From Propionibacteriaceae bacterium (GTDB taxonomy: Bacteria > Actinomycetota > Actinomycetes > Propionibacteriales > Propionibacteriaceae): a stretch of 64,000 nt of DNA. This document shows, piece by piece, positions 55,310-62,300 of the stretch; the first letter of the stretch is position 1, and every line of letters starts with the position of its first letter. Made by a program: the position numbers and the translations under genes. The notes under the pieces are model-generated. The model had not been told where the DNA came from and did not search any database. It worked only from the letters and a program-made list of their open reading frames with translations. Location of the stretch: positions 1 to 64,000 of the forward strand of contig JAISAO010000038.1 in assembly GCA_031266665.1 (NCBI GenBank). Direction: 5' to 3'.

Positions 55310-55596
55310 GGCCGCGACGATGATCTTCCACGGCCGCCGCGACCCCCGTCCTCCAGGTGCCGCTCGGCCTCGCCCTACGACAGCGGCCGGCCCAGCGAGG
55401 ACATAGGCGGCGTCAGGGAAACGGGCTTATCCCACCACAATCGTTGCCGGTGGAGGCGGCCTGAGGCTGCTCGAAACAGGCCTCGGCCGCCGGAATGGCT
55501 GGTCGGGACGCGAGGCGGGTGGGTTGGGAGGTCCGACGCGCGAGATGTCCACGCGGGAGCGGACGGTCGTCGCCCAATTGTGGGCTTCCGGCGGGA
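55310..55596. other. Gap between arr and vapC with no gene seen
   Basis: These 287 bases lie at the 3' ends of two converging genes. Several short open frames occur, but none has convincing codon use or a recognisable product. No repeat of the families described elsewhere was found here. Confidence 0.4.
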
Positions 55597-56037
55597 TCAT
55601 GGGTTGCGCTGGGTCTCGCCCGTCAGCAGGTTGGTCCAGCGCAGACCGGGAAAGCGGCCGAAGTCCGAATCTGTGGTCGCCCAAGTGGCGTCCAGCTCCA
55701 GGGCGAGCGCGGCGTGCTGCGCGTCCGAGATGTCGCCGCCGACGACTCCCGATAGTTGGCACAGCCGCGCCAGGATCTCCCAATGCCTCTCGCCCGGATG
55801 CACCAACGGTGTCCGCGCCAACACCGTGCTGATCGCCGCCACAGCCGCCTTGATCGGCGTGGGCGCCACGAACACCCGACGGTTGGTCAGCACCCGCAAC
55901 GTCCTCCCGACCACCAGCGAAGTCACGGCCAAATCCCCAGAGCCATAGGTGGCGTCATACCAGTCGGCCGCCAGGCCGTGGTGCGGGTGGTCTAAGCGCA
56001 GCGCCGCCACCATGACGCTCACGTCCGGGAGGATCAC
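55597..56037 (-). CDS. vapC: VapC-like PIN-domain toxin
   Basis: The 146-residue PIN-domain protein should be an RNase toxin. It has the first acidic residue in LPDVSVMVAAL (Asp5), a third in GDISDAQHAALA and a fourth in ATTDSDFGRFPGL. The segment that normally carries the second (a Glu before LRV) reads LVVGRTLRVLTN with no acidic residue, so activity may be reduced. The start is the GTG at 56037, overlapping the antitoxin stop by 4 bp. Antitoxin-first order is typical of VapBC. Confidence 0.85.
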   Translation of the reverse strand: MILPDVSVMVAALRLDHPHHGLAADWYDATYGSGDLAVTSLVVGRTLRVLTNRRVFVAPTPIKAAVAAISTVLARTPLVHPGERHWEILARLCQLSGVVGGDISDAQHAALALELDATWATTDSDFGRFPGLRWTNLLTGETQRNP

Positions 56038-56285
56038 GGCGCTCCACCGAGGTCGCGCTCGACATCCTCATCGGCGAGGACTCGCTTCACCTGGTCCGCC
56101 TCAACCAGCATTCCCCCGTCGCCAGCTGCCACCTCCCGGATGCTGAAGGACTGACTTGACGCGCGTTTGTACAGGTAGTCCCGCAGAGCCTCCTCGAACA
56201 CCGAGGTCAACGTGCGCCCTTGGTCCACGGCCAGGTGTTTCGCCCGCTTGTAGACATCGTCTGCCAGTAATAGCGTGGTACGCAT
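56034..56285 (-). CDS. vapB: VapB-like ribbon-helix-helix antitoxin
   Basis: From the ATG at 56285 the protein is 83 residues. The first 40 (RTTLLLADDVYKRAKHLAVD, then RTLTSVFEEALRDYL) are a ribbon-helix-helix DNA-binding domain. The C-terminal half is acidic (EADQVKRVLADEDVERDLGG) and should bind and block the toxin. An 8-bp inverted repeat sits just upstream. Translation is coupled with vapC by a 4-bp overlap. Confidence 0.85.
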   Translation of the reverse strand: MRTTLLLADDVYKRAKHLAVDQGRTLTSVFEEALRDYLYKRASSQSFSIREVAAGDGGMLVEADQVKRVLADEDVERDLGGAP

Positions 56286-56293
56286 ACAGTGAA

Positions 56294-56318
56294 GCATATC
56301 ACTGACGTGCTGATATGC
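56294..56318. promoter_or_regulatory. Inverted repeat upstream of vapB, candidate operator
   Basis: GCATATCA and TGATATGC form a perfect 8-bp inverted repeat with a 9-base spacer, 9 bases upstream of the vapB start. VapB dimers typically repress their own promoter by binding such sites. Binding here is inferred. Confidence 0.55.
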
Positions 56319-56719
56319 CTCTATGGTGCTCACGCCAATTCGAAGACGGTCAACCCGATTCCACGACCACCTGGTGGGCCGAGCGCCACGCCCGCCTCCA
56401 AAGCCTGGCCGACGCCGCTCCCGAATAGACCGGGTCGCGCCGCGCCACGCAGGCCTGATCGTGGGTCCCTCCCGCCGCCCACTCGCGTCATCCGCCTCGA
56501 CGGGTTTCTATCTACCATCTCAACGGGGTTCTACCTACCATCTCAACAAGGGAGCGGCCCGGCGGACGCCGCCGCCCGACAGGACGAGTTCCGGGACGAT
56601 CACCCGCGGCGCCCCCTCCCAGGAGAGACCGGGTGTACAGTTTAGTTGTGAGTCTCGCGCCGTCGTCTGAGGCCCGACCCGTCAGACGGCCGCGCCGCCC
56701 GTAACAGCGAAGGAGACCG
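56319..56719. other. Non-coding stretch between vapB and the acetyltransferase gene
   Basis: No gene is seen in these 401 bases. They contain the second copy of a 74-bp duplication (56370-56443) and a short tandem repeat in which TACCATCTCAACRRGG occurs twice (about 56510-56550). The promoter of the downstream acetyltransferase gene must lie near the right end. Confidence 0.5.
56370..56443 (+). repeat. 74-bp dispersed duplication, displaced copy
   Basis: This sequence is the 3' end of the DinB gene (54737-54810) copied 1.6 kb downstream, with one mismatch. Flanks differ completely. It is not in any gene here. Confidence 0.9.
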
Positions 56720-57331
56720 ATGGCGGACAACGAGGCCAGGAAGGAACGTGGCCTGCCCTACCACTACGACGACCCGGCCATCACCCGAGGCCAGTTCCAG
56801 TTCCAGGACAAGCTGTATGAGTACAACCAGACCCGGCCGACCCAACTCGAGGATAGGCGTCGCCTATTGCGGGAATTGTTCGCCGAGGTGGGCGAGGACT
56901 GCCATGTGGAGACGCCGCTGCACGCCAATTGGGGCGGCCGTCACGTCCACCTGGGCAAAGGGGTCTATCTGAACTCGAATGTGACGCTGGTGGACGACGC
57001 CGACATCTTCATCGGGGATTACTGCCTGATCGCCCCGAACGTCGTCATCTCGACCTCGTCCCACCCCATCTGGCCTATCTTGCGGGAGCATCACTACGTC
57101 TACAACCTGCCGGTGCGCCTGGGCCGGAACGTCTGGGTCGGCTCCGGCGTCCAGATCATGCCCGGCGTTACCATCGGCGACGATTCGGTCATCGGCGCGG
57201 GCAGCGTCGTCACCGCCGACATCCCAGCCAGCGTCGTGGCCCACGGCGTCCCCTGCCTAGTGATCCGCCCAATCGGCCTCCAGGACCGCCAGTACTACGC
57301 CAAAGGCCGCCCCCTCGACATCAGCGATTGA
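56720..57331 (+). CDS. Maltose/galactoside O-acetyltransferase family protein
   Basis: The 203-residue left-handed beta-helix acetyltransferase has an N-terminal helical segment (QDKLYEYNQTRPTQ), then hexapeptide repeats: NVTLVDDADIFIGDYCLIAP, the catalytic-His region STSSHPIWPILREHH, VWVGSGVQIMPGVTIGDDSV and IGAGSVVTADIPA. It transfers acetyl from acetyl-CoA to a sugar hydroxyl. AAGGAGA precedes the ATG by four bases. It is distinct from the second acetyltransferase at 58009. Confidence 0.92.
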   Translation: MADNEARKERGLPYHYDDPAITRGQFQFQDKLYEYNQTRPTQLEDRRRLLRELFAEVGEDCHVETPLHANWGGRHVHLGKGVYLNSNVTLVDDADIFIGDYCLIAPNVVISTSSHPIWPILREHHYVYNLPVRLGRNVWVGSGVQIMPGVTIGDDSVIGAGSVVTADIPASVVAHGVPCLVIRPIGLQDRQYYAKGRPLDISD

Positions 57332-57356
57332 GCGGCCGCCGTCTACGGCCGATGTC

Positions 57357-57517
57357 TAGATGGTTAATTCCAAGCCATGGGCTCGTCCTCACGCTCAGAC
57401 GACGCGCCGGCGGCGTCATCGTCGGTCGGCGATGCGACACATCGCCTCTCTCCTCTTCCTTGCCGGTCCGCCGTCTGAGCGCGAATCCATCGCCCAGCCC
57501 TTGGAATTAACCATCTA
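57357..57517 (-). mobile_element. MITE-like element, copy 2 (TA ends)
   Basis: This is a 161-bp reverse-orientation copy of the element at 1770-1929, with the same TAGATGGTTAATTCCAAG ends and a core differing at roughly a dozen positions. It starts 25 bp after the acetyltransferase stop and ends only 10 bp before the start codon of the 57528 gene, so it replaces that gene's upstream region. Confidence 0.85.
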
Positions 57518-57527
57518 GACTCGGATT

Positions 57528-57869
57528 ATGGACGACAGTTGGATGGAGTTCCGGCGCGGCTCGGACGGCGAGCGGCTGGGCTGGATCGCGCCGTCCGGCG
57601 ACGGCTTCGTACCGCTGTCGCTGTTGGGCCGACCGCTGTCGCAGCCGGTGTCCTGGGACGAGGCCGAGCGGCGCCTGGAGGACGCGGGCATCGGCTACCT
57701 GGCCGGGGTCTGGCTGCTCGACACCGCCGACGGCCCCCAACGTGTCCGCTTCCAGGAGGTGACCCCGACCCAGGCCCGGCTCATCACCGACAACTACAGC
57801 GCCATCGACGCGCCCTTCGCCGAGATCGTGCTGCCCATTCCGGCGCCGGACGGCTTGCGCCGGCTCTGA
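57528..57869 (+). CDS. Conserved hypothetical protein
   Basis: The 113-residue soluble protein (starts DDSWMEFRRGSDGERLGWIA, ends EIVLPIPAPDGLRRL) has no known motif. GERLGWIAPSGDGFVPLSLL and YLAGVWLLDTADGPQRVRF suggest a small beta-rich fold. Coding quality is good, with GC-rich third positions. Its ATG lies 10 bp from the end of the MITE copy, so its promoter or ribosome-binding site must lie in or be altered by the element. Function unknown. Confidence 0.65.
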   Translation: MDDSWMEFRRGSDGERLGWIAPSGDGFVPLSLLGRPLSQPVSWDEAERRLEDAGIGYLAGVWLLDTADGPQRVRFQEVTPTQARLITDNYSAIDAPFAEIVLPIPAPDGLRRL

Positions 57870-58008
57870 CGGCCGGCGCGGCATCAGAGAGGCGCGTCCT
57901 CGGATCTGATGGGCCGCGACGATGAGGCGGGTCCAACTCGATGGTGTCAGCAGCGATGACACCATCTCCGGGTCCGGGAGCGGAGGCCCGGCTTGGTAGG
58001 GTTCGGCC

Positions 58009-58641
58009 ATGCCGTTGCCCGACCCGAACGAGCCTTTCCCGGTTCCAGGGTTCGACGTCACCTACGTCAAGCCCACCATCACCCGCCGGAATATCGCGGT
58101 CGGCGATTTCACCTATTACTCGGGGGTGGACTTCGAGGCCCAAGTGACCCACCATTACCCGGATATCTACGGCGACCGGCTGGTCATCGGGAAGTTCTGC
58201 CAGATCGCCGCCGGGGTTGAATTCGTCATGAACGGCGCCAATCACCAGATGAACGCCGCCTCCACCTTCCCCTTCCACATTCTCAAGAATTGGGAGCAAT
58301 CGTCGCCGGCTCTCGACCGGCTGCCGCTGAAAGGCGACACGGTCGTCGGCCACGACGTCTGGATCGGCCAGAACGCCACCATCTTGCCGGGTGTCCACAT
58401 CGGCGACGGCGCGATCATCGGTCTGTCAGCGGTGGTCGGCTCCGACGTCGCCCCCTACCGCGTCGTCGCGGGCAACCCCGCCCGGGTCGTCCGCCAACGC
58501 TTCGACGACGAGTTGATCGAGTTGTTGGAAAAGCTCCGCTGGTGGGATCTGCCCGTGGCGGATATCCAAGCCTTGATCCCCGTCTTGTCCGATCCCGACC
58601 TGAAGACCGTCGCCCAGACGATCCGGAGGCGGCTGGCCTGA
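58009..58641 (+). CDS. Vat/CatB-like xenobiotic acetyltransferase
   Basis: The 210-residue hexapeptide-repeat protein is in the Vat/CatB group: FTYYSGVDFEAQVTHHYPDI, IGKFCQIAAGVEFVMNGANH with catalytic His in NHQMNA, FPFHIL, VVGHDVWIGQNATILPGVHI, and a C-terminal VAGNPARVVRQRFDDELIEL followed by WWDLP. Members acetylate streptogramin A or chloramphenicol; many chromosomal relatives have other substrates. Length is typical. The drug, if any, cannot be told from sequence. Confidence 0.9.
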   Translation: MPLPDPNEPFPVPGFDVTYVKPTITRRNIAVGDFTYYSGVDFEAQVTHHYPDIYGDRLVIGKFCQIAAGVEFVMNGANHQMNAASTFPFHILKNWEQSSPALDRLPLKGDTVVGHDVWIGQNATILPGVHIGDGAIIGLSAVVGSDVAPYRVVAGNPARVVRQRFDDELIELLEKLRWWDLPVADIQALIPVLSDPDLKTVAQTIRRRLA

Positions 58642-58660
58642 GGCCGGCGCGGCGACCGAA

Positions 58661-58697
58661 TAGATGGTTGATTCCATGGCTTGGAATTAACCATCTA
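58661..58697. mobile_element. MITE-like element, 37-bp deletion derivative
   Basis: TAGATGGTTGATTCCATGG joins directly to a complete right end (CTTGGAATTAACCATCTA). Only the terminal inverted repeats of the 160-bp element remain, forming a near-perfect palindrome. It lies 19 bp after the Vat-like gene. Confidence 0.85.
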
Positions 58698-58940
58698 GGG
58701 CTGGAACAGGCCCCCGCACTTGTCGTTGCGGCGGATCTGGTCCTCCAGCACCAGTTGGCGTATCGGGGCTCATCACAGATGAGAGTGGGTTGACTGTTTG
58801 ATGGTGTGGGTCTGATGGGTCTGAGCGGAGGATTGGGCTGGTCCTGGGGCGTTGGAGGGCGTCGTCCGCCAGCACCTGACCGTCGCCCTTGTGTCGGGCG
58901 GTCTGATCCCCGCTCGCATCCCGGAGCGGGACCTCCCGAT
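58698..58940. other. Degraded stretch with no intact gene
   Basis: No gene could be supported in these 243 bases. A minus-strand frame near 58710-58770 reads RQLVLEDQIRRNDKCGGLFQ, which may be a fragment of a lost gene. The stretch lies between the MITE derivative and the methyltransferase pseudogene. Confidence 0.3.
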
Positions 58941-59607
58941 TCAGCCTGCCCGGGGCGCTGTCCGCACTGGCACTGCGAGCGGCATGTTGCCGTCGACGAT
59001 TTCGAACCGTGCCGGCGGGCAGTCCGATCTCGGTCAGAAATCCTCGGTAGTCCGTCGCGTCGAACTCGCGCTTGGGCGCGAAACCCAGCAGTTTCCATAG
59101 GCCCACGTTCGGTCACATAAAGAATCCTTGAAGATCCTTGAGCAGGCATACTGGGGCGATGACCACGCCGCGACAGATGCGTCTCAGTTCGGCGGCGGCC
59201 TTCTCCGGAGTGTCAATGAGGTGCAAGACCTGCGCGGCGATCACGACGTCGTAGGCGCCGTCCGGCCCGCCGATGTCGAAGATGCTTCTGATGCCGAACG
59301 TGATGTTAGTCAAGTGTTGGCGGTCGGCCTTTCGGCGGGCCACTCGCAGCATGCGCTTGGACAGGTCGGTGCATGCGACGCTAGCGGCCTTGTCGGCGGC
59401 GGCGAGGCTGATCGCGCCTTTTTCAGCGGCGGCCTCGAACACGGATGAGCCGGGCGGGATCAACTCTCGCACCAAGTGGAGCATCACTTCGTAGGCCGTC
59501 TGGTTCGTCTGTTCAGCCCGGTCGTAGAACAGGGCGCAGAGGTCCCAGAAAGTCACGACTTTTCCTCGTGTCATTGGTGTCGCCGTCGTGGAGCCTGGCG
59601 CGCACAC
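58941..59607 (-). pseudogene. SAM-dependent methyltransferase, broken by a stop and a frameshift
   Basis: Read from about 59574 the frame gives a class I methyltransferase: FWDLCALFYDRAEQ, GSSVFEAAAEKGAISLAAAD, VACTDLSKRMLRVARRKA, YDVVIAAQVLHLIDTPEKAA and VVIAPVCLLKDLQGFF. A TGA at 59113-59115 interrupts it, yet the same frame continues in family style (VGLWKLLGFAPKREFDATDY, RGFLTEIGLP). A one-base shift then leads to RFEIVDGNMPLAV and a stop at 58941. Two lesions make it a pseudogene. It lay in an operon with the metal regulator and efflux gene upstream. Confidence 0.75.
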
Positions 59608-59827
59608 GCAGCAGCACCAGCACAGCCGAGATCGACTCGATGCCAGAATCCACGCCGAAGCCGAGCACTGACACCAGTCCGGCGGCGATCCCGGAGGCGA
59701 TCATCACCACGCCCTCGACGACGTTGTAGCCAATAGTCGCCTGCGCCAGACGGTACGCGCGTTGGTTCAGCGTCTGGGCACGCTGCCGGATCACTTCATC
59801 TGTCACCGGTCGCCCCTTGGCCGCCAT
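59580..59827 (-). pseudogene. Truncated cation efflux (CDF-family) transporter
   Basis: About 80 residues remain of a transporter usually 200-300 long: a basic start (AQTLNQRAYRLAQATIGYN), a first helix (VVEGVVMIASGIAAGLVSVL) and the conserved GFGVDSGIESISAVLVLLR. After this the frame runs into the methyltransferase gene region. The family exports divalent metals, and a CmtR-like sensor sits immediately upstream with a 32-bp overlap, so this was its efflux partner. The remaining fragment cannot transport. Confidence 0.65.
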
Positions 59828-60110
59828 AGCGGGAACAGTGGTCCACCGCGCTGCCAGTGGCGACCAGGAGCAAGTCCGCCGAATGGAGCAAGTCGGCCAA
59901 TTCCGGGCAAGTCAACGAGTAGAACACCTGACGCCCCTCCGGTCTGCCCTGGACCAGCCCGCAGTCACGCAGACAAGCCACATGCTCCGACACGGTGGAC
60001 TGGGCCAGGTCGACCTTATTCATCAAGTCGCTGACCCGGTGCTCCCCGTTCACGAGGTGTCGCACGATGCGCAACCGGGTCGGGTCGGCCAGGGAATGGA
60101 ACAACGACAC
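59796..60110 (-). CDS. ArsR-family metal sensor, CmtR-like
   Basis: This 104-residue winged-helix repressor reads LFHSLADPTRLRIVRHLVNG, SDLMNKVDLAQSTVSEHVAC as the DNA-binding helices, and LVQGRPEGRQVFYSLT as the wing. The cysteines CLRDC (C-x3-C) in the recognition-helix region, plus a Cys near the C-terminus (DHCSRYG), match the Cd/Pb site of CmtR. It should repress the downstream efflux gene. The GTG start is two bases from the end of an IS element, so its native promoter has been displaced and the N-terminus may be shortened. Confidence 0.8.
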   Translation of the reverse strand: MSLFHSLADPTRLRIVRHLVNGEHRVSDLMNKVDLAQSTVSEHVACLRDCGLVQGRPEGRQVFYSLTCPELADLLHSADLLLVATGSAVDHCSRYGGQGATGDR

Positions 60111-60112
60111 TA

Positions 60113-60927
60113 GGGTCTGTCTACACTATTTGAGATGTATGGCGACGAAGGCGAGCATGACGACCGCGAGGTAGGTCACGTCGAGTTTGTCGTATCGGGT
60201 GAAGACCTTCCGGTAATGCTTGATCCGGCGGAAGACCCGTTCGACCTCGTTGCGGCGTTTGTACAACTGTTTGTCGTGTTCCCACGGGTCACGGCGGTTG
60301 GCCTTCGGGGGCACGACCGGGACGAGGCCGGCCCGGCGGGACGCTTCCCGGGTGGCGTTGCCCTCGTGGGCACGGTCCATCAGGAGGGGCGTGCCCGTGA
60401 AGCCGGTCGGCGCGGCTATCGAGGCTCGTCCGTCGATGGAGTCGTGGGCGTTCCCGGGGCCGAGGTGGATCTCCGCGACAGTGCGGTCGTCGACGGATAC
60501 CACATGAATTTTGGTGTTCCATCCCCCGCAGGACTTCCCGATGGACTGGCGCCCCTTTTTTTCAAGGCCCCGTGCCCGTGGGGGTGGACCTTCACCGAGG
60601 TCGGGTCCAAAGCCAAGACCTCCACCCTGACCGCGATGATCCTCTCCGCCTGCAACGCCATGAACAACCGTTCCACCACTCCCGAGCGGGCCCAGCGGGA
60701 GAACCTCTGATACACCGAGTACCAGTTCCCGAACTCCTTCGGCAGGTCGCGCCAAGGGCACCCCGTGCGCACGATCCACAGCACCGCGTTCACGAACGTG
60801 TAATTGTCTATCCTCACGTTCCCGCGCTGGACCGGCAGAAGCCGCTCGATCCGCGTGAACTGTTCCCTGGTGATCTCCATGTCCTAATCCCAACACGAGA
60901 ACACCAAAAATTAGTGTAGACACGCCC
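60113..60927 (-). mobile_element. IS5-family insertion sequence (IS427-like group)
   Basis: This 815-bp element has terminal inverted repeats beginning GGGTCTGTCTACACTATTT on the left and GGGCGTGTCTACACTAATT on the right. It is flanked by TA on both sides within CTAG, consistent with TA target duplication at a YTAR site as in the IS427 group. It encodes one two-frame transposase. It inserted immediately 5' of the CmtR-like regulator gene. Joining the flanks restores GCTCTAGTG. Confidence 0.88.
60126..60880 (-). CDS. IS5-family transposase, two frames joined by -1 frameshift
   Basis: The first frame (60880 to 60416) gives MEITREQFTRIERLLPVQRG, a WRDLPKEFGNW segment and the first catalytic Asp in LALDPTSVKVH. 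At 60556-60562 the minus strand has AAAAAAA followed by GGGG, a slippery run. A -1 shift there leads into the second frame (ending at 60126): GRQSIGKSCGGWNTKIHVV, second Asp in LLMDRAHEG, and Glu in NEVERVFRRIKHYRKVFTRY. The full product of about 250 residues has a complete DDE set. Programmed frameshifting on A7 is known in this group; a decay mutation is less likely. Confidence 0.85.
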
Positions 60928-61049
60928 TAGAGCGCTGACAAAGGCCGTTTAATGATACATCGCCACATGCCGATGATAGCGCTGTTTAGCGATGCTTCTG
61001 TCAGAGTCTCGGCGCCTGCCGCACGGGGGCTCAGAACTAGTTTCACATC

Positions 61050-61297
61050 AAGAACGCGGCCACGACAGCGGAGTACGGCGACGTGTTCAAGCAGGAGCCG
61101 ACTTCACCAGCGGTCACGGCATCATCCGCTACGTCGGTCTCATCGCCATCAGCGCCGACACCCCGGGCAAACTCCAAGCCGCCCTCGTCGCCATCGGGCA
61201 AGCCGCCATCCAAGCCAGTTGCGATACCCGAACCTTGGTCGGTCAGCAGGCCCAATCCTTCACCGCTGCCGCCCTGTCACTATGCCGGACGGTCTAG
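61050..61297 (+). pseudogene. C-terminal fragment resembling SCO6880-type conjugation protein
   Basis: One frame reads NAATTAEYGDVFKQE near 61055-61095. The next frame continues SGHGIIRYVGLIAISADTPG, then AIGQAAIQASCDTRTLVGQQ and AQSFTAAALSLCRTV to a TAG at 61295-61297. This order (GHG, RYVGLIAIS, QAAxQA, LVGQQAQSFTAAALxL) resembles the end of SCO6880-family proteins linked to conjugation in actinobacteria. Only about 75 residues and a frameshift remain. The family assignment is from memory of its pattern. Confidence 0.45.
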
Positions 61298-61815
61298 GAA
61301 AGCACGGCAGGCGGGGTCCAGTTCGCGGCTTGGCAACGCGCCCAGGCGTTCGGAGCGTCTGGCGGTGCCACGTCGAGCCAAGCGTTCACGAAAAACACCC
61401 TCGGGTTGTTGTTGTGAGGCCCGTATCCCGATCTTCCTCTAAGTAACACCCATGACCCTTGGGCGGGGAACAACTTTTCAAACCAAGTGTCCTGGCGGTA
61501 CATCGGCACAACTGCCGTGTCCAAATAGGAGCCCCCTTTGACGTATTGCAGTTCTCGCCAAGTGATCCATGCTTTGGTTCCGCGCCGCGTGTAGACGCCA
61601 TAGCACTCGGTCACCTGCGCAACGTGAAGAGTTGGGTCACTGCTCTCTGCGTCACACAGCCTGATCCAGGCCCGTGCACCAAGTAGGTCTCGGGCCCACG
61701 CCTCCAGCCGTTTCTCGCTCTCTCGCTTTGCGGAGACAGTTGGGTTGAAGTAGTAGGCAAGCCATCCGACCAAGCCGCAAACAGCGGCCAGCATGATCAT
61801 GTACTCCACGGCCAT
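61294..61815 (-). CDS. Hypothetical protein with N-terminal membrane helix
   Basis: The 173-residue protein has one N-terminal helix (MIMLAAVCGLVGWLAYYF) and then a domain with many aromatic residues (AWARDLLGARAWIRLCDAES, RGTKAWITWRELQYVKGGSY, DTWFEKLFPAQGSWVLLRGR). Start and stop are clean, but codon use is less GC-biased than the chromosome core. No family is recognised. It converges on the conjugation-gene fragment, overlapping its stop by 4 bp, and may belong to the same acquired region. Confidence 0.55.
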   Translation of the reverse strand: MAVEYMIMLAAVCGLVGWLAYYFNPTVSAKRESEKRLEAWARDLLGARAWIRLCDAESSDPTLHVAQVTECYGVYTRRGTKAWITWRELQYVKGGSYLDTAVVPMYRQDTWFEKLFPAQGSWVLLRGRSGYGPHNNNPRVFFVNAWLDVAPPDAPNAWARCQAANWTPPAVLS

Positions 61816-61909
61816 CCTCTCGACGAATTGGTTGTCTTCAACGATAGGGCAGGGGTCTGACTTCTTCGCTCAAGCGGACCCGGAGGGCAGGCCAGCGCAC
61901 CTGTAGAAC

Positions 61910-62083
61910 GTGGAGACTAGAGAGCATGTTCAGGCCGCGCTGCCGGTTCAGCCCGCGCGGTTGAGCCGCCGGGAACGGCGGGAGCTAGAGCGGGCCGCGT
62001 GTCAAGCCGTCATTGACGGACAACGCGCCCCGAAGACCCATTCGGATAAGCGAACTCTGGTGTTCGGACGCTTCGTGTCCTAG
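61910..62083 (+). CDS. Short ORF, possible C-terminal gene remnant
   Basis: The frame from GTG 61910 gives 57 residues (ending AVIDGQRAPKTHSDKRTLVF, then GRFVS). The composition (LSRRERRELERAA) looks protein-like rather than random, but there is no upstream coding sequence or ribosome-binding site. It may be the tail of a lost gene left in the 327-bp gap between 61816 and the tRNA. Confidence 0.25.
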   Translation: METREHVQAALPVQPARLSRRERRELERAACQAVIDGQRAPKTHSDKRTLVFGRFVS

Positions 62084-62102
62084 CACAGGCTTCAATCGGC
62101 TC

Positions 62103-62127
62103 GGAGGCCGAAGCAAGCTTCGGCTCC
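62103..62127 (-). terminator. Hairpin 3' of tRNA-Ile
   Basis: GGAGGCCGAAGC and GCTTCGGCTCC form a near-perfect hairpin with a 2-base loop, 16 bases beyond the 3' end of the tRNA. No U-tract follows. It may end the tRNA transcript. Confidence 0.45.
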
Positions 62128-62142
62128 ACTCAACTCAATCGC

Positions 62143-62219
62143 TGGTGGGCCCAGCTGGACTTGAACCAGCGACCTCTGCCTTATCAGGGCAGCGCTCTAA
62201 CCGTCTGAGCTATGGGCCC
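62143..62219 (-). tRNA. tRNA-Ile (GAU)
   Basis: The minus strand reads as a 77-base tRNA with encoded CCA. The acceptor stem GGGCCCA pairs with TGGGCCC, the D-arm is AGCTCAGACGGTTAGAGCG, the anticodon GAT (62183-62185) sits in CTGATAA, and the T-arm has GGTTCAAGTCC. A tRNA-Ile directly after the DUF3566 gene is the usual actinobacterial arrangement. Confidence 0.97.
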
Positions 62220-62300
62220 GGGGACGAGGGTCAAGGGTAGCGGACCGGGCTCGCTCCGCTCAACTCGGCGCTCGACCAGACTCTCGACTCGACCCAGGGC

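Noticed and set aside
55310..55783. Minus-strand frame overlapping vapC and the gap after arr
   Set aside because: It overlaps vapC in another frame, is Arg/Pro-rich, and has no recognisable start or motif.
62013..62240. A plus-strand 75-codon frame reading GPAGLEPATSALSGQRSNRL
   Set aside because: This is the translated complement of the tRNA-Ile gene, a well-known spurious protein pattern.
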